A stretch of 64,000 nucleotides of DNA from UBA9732 sp963599445 (GCA_963599445.1 CAVBWZ010000013.1:7370-71369), one strand, 5' to 3'; positions 15,901 to 25,174 are shown, counted from the stretch's first letter. Notes: generated from the letters alone by a model not told the origin. Made by a program: numbers and translations.

Positions 15901-17106
15901 TCACTTCTTTGCAATCTCGGCATTGACGAAGTCCGTTACAGCGGACTTGTTGACCATGATGTAGGAAGCGTCCTCTGCTACGAGGCAGTCCTTCCAGAAT
16001 GTGATTGGCTGGTCGCCTTCAGCAGCTCCGACCTCTGGGTTCGTTGAGTATGCACCAAGTGTCGTCGTTCCAGCACCGCCCCATGGAGTGAAGCCTTCGG
16101 ATGTCATCAGGTAGTTGATGAAGAGCATCGTTGTGTAAGGCCTTGGGCACTTTGCAGTCATCTGGACGTACATTGGATACATGAAACCGGAGAATGGATT
16201 GATCTGCTCTTCCGTGAATGCGCCAACTGTGAGGTTGCCCTTGATTGAAGCGTCTACGTCCCTGAACTTGGAGAGGACGAAGAGTCCAAGGCATCCTTCG
16301 CTGTCAGCCTTTGCCATCGTCTGGCAAATGGTCGTGTCGGAGGAGATGGAGAAGTTCACGTTTGCAATGAACTCTGCAACCCACTTGTAGCCTGCGTTCT
16401 TGTAGGAACCAAGCTCGATGTCCTTGCCGTAGTAGTCCTTGTATGCATCTGCAAGCTTTGCCGCCCACTGGTCGCTCGTGCACATGATGAGGAAGTTCAT
16501 GTTGACCTGCTCTGTGGCTGGGTTCTTGAAGAAGACCTTGTCCTTGAGAGAAGCCTCTGTAAGCTGCCATACGTTGGTGATCACTGGAGCATCGTCGCCG
16601 ATGTTGTTCCAAATGAAGAGCTTGTTGATGTACTGGTGTACAAGTGGAACGAGGTCGTTGGAGTCGACCTTGTCAGCAATCGTGGATGGAACGTAGTTGA
16701 GCATGATGGAGGAGTTCTGCCTGTAGATGGAAAGCTGTGCTCCATCCTGGATCATGACCATTGAAGCAACCTTGCTGGATGCACCTGCAGCCTCCTGGAA
16801 AAGGGTCGTGTAGATGTCGGTGTCGTTCATCTTCGTTCCAACAGCGTTGCTCTCGGTAAGACCAAGCTCAGCACCATATGTCTTGACGAAGTTCGTTACA
16901 GCCTTTGCGATACGGGATGTGTTTCCGTATACGTAGAAGGCACCTGTCTCCTGCTTTGCAAGCTCAAGGAGCTCGGCATCGGTCATCTTCTGACCAGCCT
17001 CGATCTTGGCTTCGATGGTATCGGCTGCCTTCTCACCCTGGCCTTCTGCGAATGCGAAACCGGCGACAAGACACACTACGAGTAAAACGCTCAAAAGCTT
17101 TTTCAT
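15901..17106 (-). CDS. Extracellular substrate-binding protein of the ABC importer
   Basis: A 401-residue binding protein exported by signal peptide MKKLLSVLLVVCLVAGFAFA, with mature start EGQGEKAAD as often seen in spirochaetes. AAAGGAG lies 10 bases upstream of the ATG. The fold type is that of Fe(III)/2-aminoethylphosphonate/sugar-phosphate binding proteins (cluster D-like: ETGAFYVYGNTSRIAKAVTN, later PFSGFMYPMYVQMT). I see no twin-Tyr iron site. Its own promoter and a palindrome precede it. It lies directly downstream of ygeW, so uptake of a purine-derived or related compound is possible but unproven; iron or phosphorylated substrates are alternatives. Confidence 0.88.
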   Translation of the reverse strand: MKKLLSVLLVVCLVAGFAFAEGQGEKAADTIEAKIEAGQKMTDAELLELAKQETGAFYVYGNTSRIAKAVTNFVKTYGAELGLTESNAVGTKMNDTDIYTTLFQEAAGASSKVASMVMIQDGAQLSIYRQNSSIMLNYVPSTIADKVDSNDLVPLVHQYINKLFIWNNIGDDAPVITNVWQLTEASLKDKVFFKNPATEQVNMNFLIMCTSDQWAAKLADAYKDYYGKDIELGSYKNAGYKWVAEFIANVNFSISSDTTICQTMAKADSEGCLGLFVLSKFRDVDASIKGNLTVGAFTEEQINPFSGFMYPMYVQMTAKCPRPYTTMLFINYLMTSEGFTPWGGAGTTTLGAYSTNPEVGAAEGDQPITFWKDCLVAEDASYIMVNKSAVTDFVNAEIAKK

Positions 17107-17151
17107 AGTTCTTTTTCTCCTTTTACATGCCTTTTACAAGCATGTCGTCTG

Positions 17152-17210
17152 ATTGTATGCCAAAAAACACACGCTAATCAATCTAAAATGACAAAACTTC
17201 ACATTTTGTC
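17152..17210 (-). promoter_or_regulatory. Promoter and palindromic candidate operator of the importer operon
   Basis: On the minus strand TTGATT (17176-17181) and TACAAT (17152-17157) are spaced by 18 bases. Just upstream, GACAAAA (17190-17196) and TTTTGTC (17204-17210) make a 7-bp inverted repeat with a 7-base centre, suited to a dimeric regulator. A small stem CATGC/GCATG lies in the leader before the ribosome binding site. Confidence 0.55.
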
Positions 17211-17254
17211 GCACAAACTTTTGCCATATTCAAACGATTTCACTGAAAAACGAT

Positions 17255-17280
17255 AAGGCTCCGTTCTTCAACGGAGCCTT
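17255..17280 (-). terminator. Terminator of the ygeY-ygeW operon
   Basis: AAGGCTCCGT (17255-17264) and ACGGAGCCTT (17271-17280) form a perfect 10-bp stem with a 6-base loop. On the minus strand it is followed by ATCGTTTTTC. It closes the ygeY-ygeW unit before the importer operon begins. Confidence 0.8.
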
Positions 17281-17302
17281 GCATAACAGAACCTTATCGA
17301 AC

Positions 17303-18496
17303 TCAATAGAGCTTGCGGAGGTTGTCGGCTGAATCAAGAGCCATGAGGGCCTTTGCAGGATCCTTGACCTTTGACATGAAGATCATTGCCGCAATGACGT
17401 ATGGCTTGTAGGAAGCCTGCTTGTAGAGAGGATCGAGGTAGCGGTCGAACACCGTGTCATCGACCTCGCCTTCCTTGCAGGAAAGACCTGTGATGTCAGC
17501 TGGGAGACAGTGGAGGTAGAGTGCCTTGCCGTCCTTCGTGAGCTTCATCTTCTCTTCCGAGCATGTCCAGTCCTTGTGCTCTGCGTTCTGTGCAAGGAGC
17601 TTCTTCTCAAGTGCGTCGATACCGGCCTTGTCGCCCTTCTGGTAGAGCTTTGTCCTCTCTTCCATCGCTGCGAACGGAGCCCAGCTCTTTGGATAGACGA
17701 TGTCAGCATCCTTGAACGCCTCGTCCATGCTGTTGCACTGCTTGAACGAACCGCCGCTTGCCTTTGCATTCTTCTGTGCAATGTCTATGCACTCAGGCAT
17801 GACTTCGTAGCCTTCCGGATGTGCAAGGGTTACGTCCATTCCAAATCTTGTGAACAGTCCAATTACACCCTGTGGGACGCTCAGAGGCTTGCCGTAGGAT
17901 GGGCTGTATGCCCATGTCATTGCAACCTTCTTGCCTTTGAGGTTCTCTACGCCGCCGAACTGATGGATGACATGGAGCATGTCCGCCATGCACTGGGTTG
18001 GGTGGTCAACGTCGCACTGGAGGTTCACGAGGGTTGGTCTCTGTTCAAGGATGCCGTGGCGGTAGCCGTACTCGCATGCATCGATGAACGTCTTCTGGTA
18101 CTTGTGGCCTTCGCCAATGAACATGTCGTCGCGGATACCAACGACATCGGCCATGAAGGAGACCATGTTCGCCGTCTCACGGACAGTCTCGCCGTGTGCT
18201 ATCTGGCTCACCTTCTCGTCAAGGACCTGCTCCTCAAGTCCAAGGAGGTTGCAGGCGCTTGCGAACGAGAAGCGTGTGCGTGTGGAGTTGTCTCTGAAGA
18301 TGGAGATTCCAAGGCCTGAGTCGAAGATGCGTGTGCTCTTGTTGTGCTCCCTCAGGTCTCTGAGTGCATCGGCGACTGTGAAGATTGCGTCAAGCTCCTC
18401 GTCGGTCTTGTCCCAAGTCCAGTAGAAATCGTTCTTGTACATGTTGTTGATGTGCAAGGTCTCAAGATGTCTTGCAAGTTCAAATGCTTTGCTCAT
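17303..18496 (-). CDS. ygeW: YgeW-type knotted carbamoyltransferase of purine catabolism
   Basis: A 397-residue cytoplasmic transcarbamylase. It has the carbamoyl-phosphate motif DNSTRTRFSFASACNLLG, the HPTQCMADMLHV motif and HCLPADI, all diagnostic of the aspartate/ornithine transcarbamylase superfamily; the length and the extended C-terminal part (KQASYKPYVIAAMIF) match YgeW. In the E. coli and gut-anaerobe purine clusters YgeW is thought to release carbamoyl phosphate from a ureido intermediate such as 2,3-ureidopropionate, giving ATP through carbamate kinase, which is not in this window. The ATG at 18496 is chosen (AGGAG 7 bases upstream) over one two codons earlier. It follows ygeY by 15 bases. 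Confidence 0.93.
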   Translation of the reverse strand: MSKAFELARHLETLHINNMYKNDFYWTWDKTDEELDAIFTVADALRDLREHNKSTRIFDSGLGISIFRDNSTRTRFSFASACNLLGLEEQVLDEKVSQIAHGETVRETANMVSFMADVVGIRDDMFIGEGHKYQKTFIDACEYGYRHGILEQRPTLVNLQCDVDHPTQCMADMLHVIHQFGGVENLKGKKVAMTWAYSPSYGKPLSVPQGVIGLFTRFGMDVTLAHPEGYEVMPECIDIAQKNAKASGGSFKQCNSMDEAFKDADIVYPKSWAPFAAMEERTKLYQKGDKAGIDALEKKLLAQNAEHKDWTCSEEKMKLTKDGKALYLHCLPADITGLSCKEGEVDDTVFDRYLDPLYKQASYKPYVIAAMIFMSKVKDPAKALMALDSADNLRKLY

Positions 18497-18511
18497 TTTC
18501 ATTCTCCTAAA

Positions 18512-19906
18512 TTAGCGGATGTCGTTTCCTGTAAGTTCCTGGCGGAAGGATGTTGCGCTTCCCTGCTTGTCCTCTGGCTTGTAGAGCATTGGGACTGCTG
18601 CATAGAGGGCTGCACATACCACAAGGTCATGCTTCCAGGTAATCTCGTTTGGAGCATGTGCCTGGGATTCTGCGCCAGGTCCAAAGCCTACGCAAGGGAT
18701 GCCGTAGCGTCCCTGGATGGATACGCCGTTGGTGGAGAAGGTCCACTTGTCGCAGAGTGGACGGCCTTCCCTCTTCTCCTTTGCAACGTCATCGGCCCAA
18801 AGTCTTGTATCGCCCCAAAGTGCGTGGTGTGCATCCACAAGCGCCTTGACGTGTGGTGCGCTCTCCTTGTTGATCCATGTTGGGAAGAAGCACTCCGTCT
18901 CGTAGACGTGGCCTGTCCATGCCGGTCTGTCGTACATGTACATGGAGACCTTGACGTCCTTTGCGTACTTCTTGCAGGCAGGAAGGTCCTCGATCTCCTT
19001 GAGGCAGCTCTTGTATGTCTCGCCGGCCGTCATTCTGCGGTCGATGGAGATTGAGCAGCTGTCTGCGACTGCACATCTTGACGGGGATGTATAGAAGATC
19101 TGGGATGTGGTGCATGTTCCCCTTCCAAGGAAGCGTGCGTCTTCGTAGTGCTCTGGGTTGTACTTTGGATCGAGCATCTTGGCAAGGCCGTGGATATGCT
19201 CGTCGTCCGCTGCGTTCTCGTTGAGGTCCCTTACGTTCTCGATGACTTCAGCCATCTTGTGGATTGCGTTGTCGCCTCTCTCTGGAGCGGAGCCGTGGCA
19301 GGACACACCGTGCATGTCCACCCTTATCTCCATCCTTCCACGGTGGCCGCGGTAGATGCCTCCGTCGGTAGGCTCTGTGGAGATTACGAACTCGATCTGC
19401 TTTGCAGCGTCTTCAGGTCCGTTGAAGTACTCGTTCACGATCGACTGCCAGCACATGCCGTCGCAGTCCTCTTCCTGTACGGAGCCTACGACCATGATCT
19501 TGTAGCCCTCTGGTATGAGGCCCATGTCCTTCATTATCTTTGCACCGTACGTTGCGGATGCCATTCCACCTTCCTGGTCAGATCCGCCGCGTCCGTAGAT
19601 CTGGGTCTCGTTCTCCCAGCCCTTGTATGGGTCTGCGGTCCAGTTGTTGATGTTTCCAATGCCAACGGTGTCTATGTGGGAGTCTATAGCGATGATCTTG
19701 TCGCCTGTTCCCATCCAACCTATGATGTTGCCAAGCTTGTCGATCTCTACCTTGTCGTATCCAAGCTTCTCCATCTCTTCCTTGATTCTATAGACAACAC
19801 CTTTCTCTTCGCAGCTCTCAGATGGAATTGCAATCATGTCCCTGAGAAACTTTGTCATTGAAGGTCCGTATGCCTCGGCGGCCTTCTTGATGGCAGCAAA
19901 ATCCAT
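18512..19906 (-). CDS. ygeY: YgeY-type M20-family metallohydrolase of purine catabolism
   Basis: A 464-residue cytoplasmic zinc-type amidohydrolase of the M20/ArgE/DapE family. The metal sites are visible: His and Asp in AIDSHIDTVG, Asp in GRGGSDQEGGMAS and Glu-Glu in VGSVQEEDCDG; STEPTDGGIYRGHRG and CSISIDRRMTAGE are the usual later motifs. The length is typical for YgeY. In purine-degrading gut bacteria it is part of the conserved ygeW/X/Y set that opens ureido and amide bonds of late intermediates. The ATG has GGAGG 6 bases upstream. It has its own promoter, whose -35 box overlaps tandem TGTTGC repeats. Confidence 0.93.
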   Translation of the reverse strand: MDFAAIKKAAEAYGPSMTKFLRDMIAIPSESCEEKGVVYRIKEEMEKLGYDKVEIDKLGNIIGWMGTGDKIIAIDSHIDTVGIGNINNWTADPYKGWENETQIYGRGGSDQEGGMASATYGAKIMKDMGLIPEGYKIMVVGSVQEEDCDGMCWQSIVNEYFNGPEDAAKQIEFVISTEPTDGGIYRGHRGRMEIRVDMHGVSCHGSAPERGDNAIHKMAEVIENVRDLNENAADDEHIHGLAKMLDPKYNPEHYEDARFLGRGTCTTSQIFYTSPSRCAVADSCSISIDRRMTAGETYKSCLKEIEDLPACKKYAKDVKVSMYMYDRPAWTGHVYETECFFPTWINKESAPHVKALVDAHHALWGDTRLWADDVAKEKREGRPLCDKWTFSTNGVSIQGRYGIPCVGFGPGAESQAHAPNEITWKHDLVVCAALYAAVPMLYKPEDKQGSATSFRQELTGNDIR

Positions 19907-19971
19907 AAATATCCTCCATTCCTATATTTGACTGAACATTTCAAATATCGTCGAAACTTTCGTTTGCCTAA

Positions 19972-20007
19972 AGTCTACACCACTATGCAACAAAACGCAA
20001 CAAAATT
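19972..20007 (-). promoter_or_regulatory. ygeY promoter with tandem TGTTGCRTTT repeats
   Basis: On the minus strand, TTGCGT (19995-20000) and TAGACT (19972-19977) spaced by 17 bases form a promoter. The -35 box is embedded in two direct copies of the 10-bp unit, TGTTGCGTTT and TGTTGCATAG (19986-20007 on the plus strand reads as CAACA/GCAACA words). The same units precede ygfK. A regulator bound here would occlude RNA polymerase, so repression is the simplest reading. Confidence 0.6.
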
Positions 20008-20030
20008 AAACATGAATTAAATACAAAAAA

Positions 20031-20056
20031 GGAGAGCCCCGCAAAGGGAACTCTCC
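20031..20056 (-). terminator. Terminator after xdhD
   Basis: GGAGAG (20031-20036) and CTCTCC (20051-20056) pair, with inner CCC/GGG pairs, and on the minus strand the stem is followed by TTTTTTG. It ends the long ygfK-to-xdhD unit before the ygeY promoter. Confidence 0.8.
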
Positions 20057-20066
20057 CATTCTGGAA

Positions 20067-22946
20067 TCATATCTTTCCAAGGGCTTTGAGAAGCTTCTCA
20101 GGGGTCATCGGCCAGCTTGTGAGCCACACGCCGCAGGCATCGTGGATTGCAATGCCAATTGCGGGAGCGGCTCCGTTGCACGCTATCTCCGATATGGACT
20201 TTGCACCAAACGGGCCGTACGCATCGTTCACATCTATGAGCACGGACTTGAAGTCCTCAGGGGCCTCCCATATCATTGGCACCCCGTAGTCCGTCATGTT
20301 GGCGTTGATGCACACACCGTTCTCGTCAAGCTTCATGTCCTCGTACAAGGAATGGCCTATGGACTTCATGACGGCGCCGTACATCTGGCACAGGGCTACC
20401 TCCGGGTTGATAGGCGTGCCGGCATCCTGAAGGGCGTAGAACTTCTGCACCTTTATCTCGCCTGTACGCACGTTGACTGCAACCTGTGCAAAATGCGCAC
20501 CATACGGCACGGACGAAGCGGTCGTGATGTACGTCCCGTGGGCTATCATCTGGCCATGGCCGCCGCCGCTGCACGCAGTATGGGACAGCTCGTAGTAGGA
20601 AAGCACCTTGCCCGTCTTCTTGGAGTAGGTCTCACCCGGGAAGCGGAGCTCTAGGTCGCCCTCATCCTCACCCATCTGATAGGCCGATTCCTTTATGATC
20701 ATCTCCTTGAGCTTCTTGCATGCTTCAAGGGACGCATTTCCACTGAAGAAGGTTCCTGACGAAGCGTATGCACCTGTGTCGAACGCACAGGAATCGGTAT
20801 CGCCTGAGACGACCGTTATCCTATCCATTGGAACCTTGAGGACCTCAGCCACTATCTTGGCCGATATCGTGTCAAGGCCCGTTCCAAGGTCAGCTCCACC
20901 GCTGTTGAGGATGATGGTGCCATCCGTCTCAAGCTTTGCTATGGCCTCCGAGTGGTCAAGACCTGGAAGCCCCGAGCCCTGCATTATCATTGCAAAGCCC
21001 TTGCCAATCTTCCAGTCAGGGTCGCTTGAGACCTCCTTTTTGCCCCACTCTATCATGTCGCAGCCCTTCCTTATGGCTTCGTCAAGACCGCAGGAGCCAA
21101 CTGGAACGACTGCACCTTCCCTTCCTTCTCCAAGACCCTTGAGGATTTCAAGCATATAGCCTTCCTCTACATGGTTCTTGAGCACCATATCCTTGTAGTC
21201 TATGCCAAGCTTCTCTGCAAGAAGGGCCATTGCCATCATGAGGCCGTATGTGCCCTTTGGAGTGCCATAGCCTTGGTACGCACCGGCAGGTGGAGTGTTG
21301 GTATAGAAGACCTTGAGGTCGTATGCCATGTTGTCCACCTTGAAAAGAGGTAGGGTCTTTGAGCAGCTGTTCATTGGAACCGTAAGGCAGTGGTTGCCGT
21401 AAGGGCCTGTGTTGGCGCACACCTCCATGAAGATTCCCGTGATCTGACCATCCTTGTTTCCGGACATCTTCACGCGGACCCTCATTGGGTGGCGTGTGGA
21501 GTTGGCAATGAACTCCTCCTCCCTTGTATTGTGGCAAAGCACAGGCTTTCCGGTCACGAATGCGGCATATCCTGTAAGGTCCTCTATGAGGATGTCCTGC
21601 TTTGAGCCATAGCCGCCGCCAACGCGCGTCTTTATGACGTGGATTCTGTTTTCAGGAAGCCCTGTGACCCAACCAACGATTCTCCTAACATGGTATGGAA
21701 CCTGAGTCGAGGCATAGACCACAAGCCTTTGGCCCTCCATCTTTGCAAAGCAGATATGCGTCTCAAGAGGCGTATGCTGAATCTGGCTTGTCTGATATGT
21801 GCATTCCACAACGGCATCGGACTCCTTGAATGCCTTCTCCACGTCACCTATGTGTCCCTTGTTGGATGCGGCCACGTTGTGCCTTATGTCGCCGCCAAGG
21901 GGGAACTGATAGATGACCTTGCCTTCGCGCGGGTCCTTTGCGGCCTTGTTGTATTCATCGAGGTCCGCAGGTGCGCCGGCTCTGTATTCGACTATGCCGT
22001 CGTGCACAGCAGGAGCTCCTGGTGCCATGGCCTCCTCCACAGTGAAGACGGCGGGGAGAACCTCGTACTCGACCTTTATGAGCTTGCATGCAGCCTTGGC
22101 TTCCTCCAAGGTCTCCGCTATGACGGCGGCCACTCTGTCGCCCACATGCCTTACCTTGAGGTTGAAGAGCCTTCTGTCATGAGGGGACGGCTCAGGATTG
22201 CCCTGACCTGCCTGCATGTAATGCGTTTCAGGCGTATTGTATGCTGTAAGTATGGAGATGACACCCTCCACCTTCTCTGCCTCGCTTGTATCTATGGACT
22301 TGATGTATGCACTTGCATGAGGGCTTCTGAGGACGACCATGTGGCAGGCATCTGATGGAACGTAGTCCTCGACGAACGCCTTGTCGCCTGTGACGAGCTG
22401 GGCCCCGTCTATCTTGGACATTGGCTTTCCAATGTACTCGAACTCAGGCCTGAACGAAGGTGCTATGGTCGTCGAGTACTTGCCGTCCTTCATCTTCTCC
22501 TGTGCAAGCTTGACTGCAAGATAGTAGTGCTCGTAGCCTGCATCCCTTATGAAAATGCCTGAAAGGGCGTCCTTTATGTCCTCTTTGCTTGGATTTGGGT
22601 TGTTCTCCAAAAGCCATGTAAGAAGAAGGGCCGCAGCCGGTGCGTTGTATGCGCTTTGGACTATGCCTGCATCTATCATGGCCTGCTGAACCGCCGTAAG
22701 GTGCCTTGGATCTCCAAGACCATCCGGGGTCCTTATCTCACAGCCCTGGACCTCTCCGGCAAGGACGAGGTTGGAGAAGACCGGGGTTCCATCCACGAGG
22801 ACGGTATCGCTTCCGCAGAAGCCCTCTGCATCGTCGCTGTCGCGAACGGCGAGGTTTCCATTGAGAAGAAGCATCTCCCTGAGCTTCATGGAAGGCTCTA
22901 CGTCAAAGCTCCTTCCCCTTCCGTTGATTACACAATCGACTCTCAT
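20067..22946 (-). CDS. xdhD: XdhD-type molybdenum hydroxylase (fused degenerate Fe-S and molybdopterin-binding parts)
   Basis: A 959-residue protein collinear with E. coli XdhD. The first 160 residues have the two-domain [2Fe-2S] fold but have lost nearly all cluster cysteines: GFCGSDTV replaces the CxxxxCGxC loop, VQSAYNAPA replaces QCGFCTPG and FIRDAGY replaces ICRCTGY. As I recall, E. coli XdhD shares this. The rest is a molybdopterin domain with GGGYGSKQ, AYQGYGTPKG, GADLGTGLDT and the catalytic-Glu region GPFGAKSISEIACNG. A role in hydroxylating or dehydroxylating purines is expected, with electrons exchanged through partners. It starts at 22946 (GGGAGG upstream), overlapping the ygfM stop as ATGA. 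Confidence 0.95.
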   Translation of the reverse strand: MRVDCVINGRGRSFDVEPSMKLREMLLLNGNLAVRDSDDAEGFCGSDTVLVDGTPVFSNLVLAGEVQGCEIRTPDGLGDPRHLTAVQQAMIDAGIVQSAYNAPAAALLLTWLLENNPNPSKEDIKDALSGIFIRDAGYEHYYLAVKLAQEKMKDGKYSTTIAPSFRPEFEYIGKPMSKIDGAQLVTGDKAFVEDYVPSDACHMVVLRSPHASAYIKSIDTSEAEKVEGVISILTAYNTPETHYMQAGQGNPEPSPHDRRLFNLKVRHVGDRVAAVIAETLEEAKAACKLIKVEYEVLPAVFTVEEAMAPGAPAVHDGIVEYRAGAPADLDEYNKAAKDPREGKVIYQFPLGGDIRHNVAASNKGHIGDVEKAFKESDAVVECTYQTSQIQHTPLETHICFAKMEGQRLVVYASTQVPYHVRRIVGWVTGLPENRIHVIKTRVGGGYGSKQDILIEDLTGYAAFVTGKPVLCHNTREEEFIANSTRHPMRVRVKMSGNKDGQITGIFMEVCANTGPYGNHCLTVPMNSCSKTLPLFKVDNMAYDLKVFYTNTPPAGAYQGYGTPKGTYGLMMAMALLAEKLGIDYKDMVLKNHVEEGYMLEILKGLGEGREGAVVPVGSCGLDEAIRKGCDMIEWGKKEVSSDPDWKIGKGFAMIMQGSGLPGLDHSEAIAKLETDGTIILNSGGADLGTGLDTISAKIVAEVLKVPMDRITVVSGDTDSCAFDTGAYASSGTFFSGNASLEACKKLKEMIIKESAYQMGEDEGDLELRFPGETYSKKTGKVLSYYELSHTACSGGGHGQMIAHGTYITTASSVPYGAHFAQVAVNVRTGEIKVQKFYALQDAGTPINPEVALCQMYGAVMKSIGHSLYEDMKLDENGVCINANMTDYGVPMIWEAPEDFKSVLIDVNDAYGPFGAKSISEIACNGAAPAIGIAIHDACGVWLTSWPMTPEKLLKALGKI

Positions 22947-23785
22947 CTGCTCCCTCCCTGTGAAAGGACCTTCCTTGCAAGGTCGTATGCGGTGATTCCA
23001 AGAAGATACCTCTTGTATGCCTCGCCGCCGTACATGTCGGACTTGACCTCTATTCCACTGTGGTTCTTGGCCGCATCAAGGACTTCGTCCTCAGTCGAAC
23101 CCTTTGAAATTAGTTCTGAAAGATGCGGCATGAGGAACACACCGGTACCCTTGAGGGCCGCTGCGAGCCTGAGCTCTCCGTTCACAAGCCCTGCGCCCAT
23201 GGTAAGGACGGAATGGCTTTCAGCGGTGTTCGCATAGCGCTTCGATGCCACTACCGCGTCCTCTGGAACAAGGACGGCGGCTATGAGGCAGTCCTTGAAC
23301 GACTCATGCTCGTTCATGTACTTCTTTGTACACCTGAACATGGTGTTGCCCTCGATGTCGACAAGTTCAAGAAGTGAGCCTGCGGCAAGAAGGGTTGCAT
23401 AGAGGTATGAATCGTCCCTCATGAGGGCTACGTTTCCACCAATGGTGGCCATGTTGCGCTTGGTGCGCGATGCCATGAAACGGCAGGCGTCCTTGAGCCA
23501 CTGTGGAGTCTCATTGGATTCGACCATCTCCTGGAAGGTACACATGGAACCGATTCTCAGGAACTTTGAGGAAGAGGCGCACGAACCTTTTCGAGGGTCG
23601 TCAGCCACAGACATTCCGTCAAGCTCAGCTATCCTTCCAATGGAAACCAAAACGGATGCATCCACCGTGCCGTTGAGCCTGTTTATCTCCGTCCCACCTG
23701 CAAGGTATGCGGAGTTCTCCTTGCTGGAAGCCCTGCATGAAACGGCTTCCGCTATGCTTTTGGCTATTATAAGGTTCTCAACCAT
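22943..23785 (-). CDS. ygfM: YgfM-type FAD-binding subunit of a molybdenum hydroxylase
   Basis: A 280-residue flavoprotein of the CoxM/XdhB family, expected to carry electrons between FAD and XdhD. The FAD-binding signature YLAGGTEINRL lies at about residues 26-36 and TIGGNVALMRDDS at about 112-124, which corresponds to the TIGGN motif of the family. The ATG at 23785 has GGAGG 4 bases upstream. It overlaps the deaminase stop by 8 bases and the xdhD start by 4, so the three are tightly coupled. The order ssnA...ygfM-xdhD is that of the E. coli locus. Confidence 0.9.
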   Translation of the reverse strand: MVENLIIAKSIAEAVSCRASSKENSAYLAGGTEINRLNGTVDASVLVSIGRIAELDGMSVADDPRKGSCASSSKFLRIGSMCTFQEMVESNETPQWLKDACRFMASRTKRNMATIGGNVALMRDDSYLYATLLAAGSLLELVDIEGNTMFRCTKKYMNEHESFKDCLIAAVLVPEDAVVASKRYANTAESHSVLTMGAGLVNGELRLAAALKGTGVFLMPHLSELISKGSTEDEVLDAAKNHSGIEVKSDMYGGEAYKRYLLGITAYDLARKVLSQGGSR

Positions 23786-25160
23786 AGATCCTCCTCTTCT
23801 CAAGAAGCCCTGCGCTTATCCTGTTGGCCTTGTCTGCAAGCTCCTGCTCGTCCACACCAACGACTTTCCTGTTATCCACCACGACCTGTCCGTTTACGAT
23901 CGTATACTGAGCCGTATGGTCGCAGCCACAGAAAAGAAGGGCCGCTATTGGGTCGCTGTGGCTTCCTGCGTATGCGATGCCGGACACATCGAAGCATGCA
24001 AGGTCTGCAGCCCAGCCTTCCTCAAGCCTTCCAACGTTGCCAAAGTTGAGCATCCTGGCACCGTTCTCGCTTCCCATCTTGAATACATCGCGGGCCGTGA
24101 GGGCGGTGCTGCCGTATTTGACCCTTCCAAGCAGAAGCGCATTGCGCATCTCCGCAAGCATGTCGGAGCTGTCGTTGGAGGCGCTGCCGTCGACACCTAT
24201 TCCAATATTCACTCCAAGGTCCAAAAGCTCCCTTGTGCGGCATATTCCGGAACCTAGCCTCATGTTGGACGACGGACAGTGGGCTATGTGGCTTCCTGTC
24301 TTTGCAAGGAGCTTGAGCTCGTCGTCGTTGAACCATATTCCATGTGCATAGAACACATCGTTTCCAATGAGCTCGCATTCCTGCATGAGTTCGACCGGCC
24401 TTATGCCGTACATTGCCTTGCACTGGTCCTCTTCGTCCATGGTCTCGCAAAGGTGGGTGTGAAGACGCACTCCGTACTTTCTTGCAAGCCTTGCGCTTTC
24501 AAGCATGCAGCGCTTGGTCACAGAGAACGGAGAGCATGGAGCAAGCACTATCTTGTGCATGGCCATTGGGGATGGGTCGTGGTAGAGCTTTATGACACGC
24601 TCGGAATCCTCAAGGATCTCGTCCTCAGTCTGCACGACTGTATCCGGCGGAAGCCCTCCGTCCTTCTTGGAAAGGCTCATGCTTCCACGAGTTGGGGAGA
24701 ACCTCATTCCAAGCTGGTCGGCGGCCTTGAACTGGGCGCCTGTAAGGTCCTGGCCTTTGCACTGCTTTGGGAACACGTAGTGGTGGTCCGTGGAGCAGGT
24801 GCACCCCGTCTTAAGAAGCTCCGTCATTGCAAGCAAAGAGGAGTAGTATATAGCCTCTTCATCTATATATTTCCATACTTCATAGAGATATACAAGCCAA
24901 TCGAAGAGCTTTGCATCCTGCACTGCAGGAAGGTTCCTCGTAAGTGTCTGATAGAAATGATGGTGGGTGTTGACGAAACCCGGAACCACAGCCAGCTTGG
25001 AGCCGTCTATGACCCTGCAGTCCTGTGGTGCGACAAGGCCCTTTCCTATTGATTTGACCTTGCCGTCCTCAATGAGCATGTCCACACCGTACAGCGTATC
25101 CTTTTCAGGATTCGTCATAAGTGCGTATATGTCTTTAAGCAGTATTCCTTTTTCGTTCAT
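23778..25160 (-). CDS. 8-oxoguanine deaminase-like amidohydrolase
   Basis: A 460-residue metal-dependent deaminase of the amidohydrolase superfamily. The metal-binding motif reads VPGFVNTHHHFYQTLTRN; the stretch HHHFYQTLTR is characteristic of 8-oxoguanine deaminases and related enzymes that convert 8-oxoguanine to urate. Further ligands are in LHTHLCET, YAHGIWF and GIGVDGSASND. Its product would be urate, the entry compound of the pathway encoded around it. Start at 25160 with AAAGGAG 6 bases upstream. A terminator-like hairpin lies just before the ribosome binding site. Related substrates such as guanine or isoguanine cannot be excluded. Confidence 0.85.
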   Translation of the reverse strand: MNEKGILLKDIYALMTNPEKDTLYGVDMLIEDGKVKSIGKGLVAPQDCRVIDGSKLAVVPGFVNTHHHFYQTLTRNLPAVQDAKLFDWLVYLYEVWKYIDEEAIYYSSLLAMTELLKTGCTCSTDHHYVFPKQCKGQDLTGAQFKAADQLGMRFSPTRGSMSLSKKDGGLPPDTVVQTEDEILEDSERVIKLYHDPSPMAMHKIVLAPCSPFSVTKRCMLESARLARKYGVRLHTHLCETMDEEDQCKAMYGIRPVELMQECELIGNDVFYAHGIWFNDDELKLLAKTGSHIAHCPSSNMRLGSGICRTRELLDLGVNIGIGVDGSASNDSSDMLAEMRNALLLGRVKYGSTALTARDVFKMGSENGARMLNFGNVGRLEEGWAADLACFDVSGIAYAGSHSDPIAALLFCGCDHTAQYTIVNGQVVVDNRKVVGVDEQELADKANRISAGLLEKRRIYG

Positions 25161-25174
25161 GATGTCTCCTTTTC

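Noticed and set aside
17510..18319. Plus-strand 269-codon frame opposite ygeW
   Set aside because: Antisense shadow of ygeW with no homology or translation signal.
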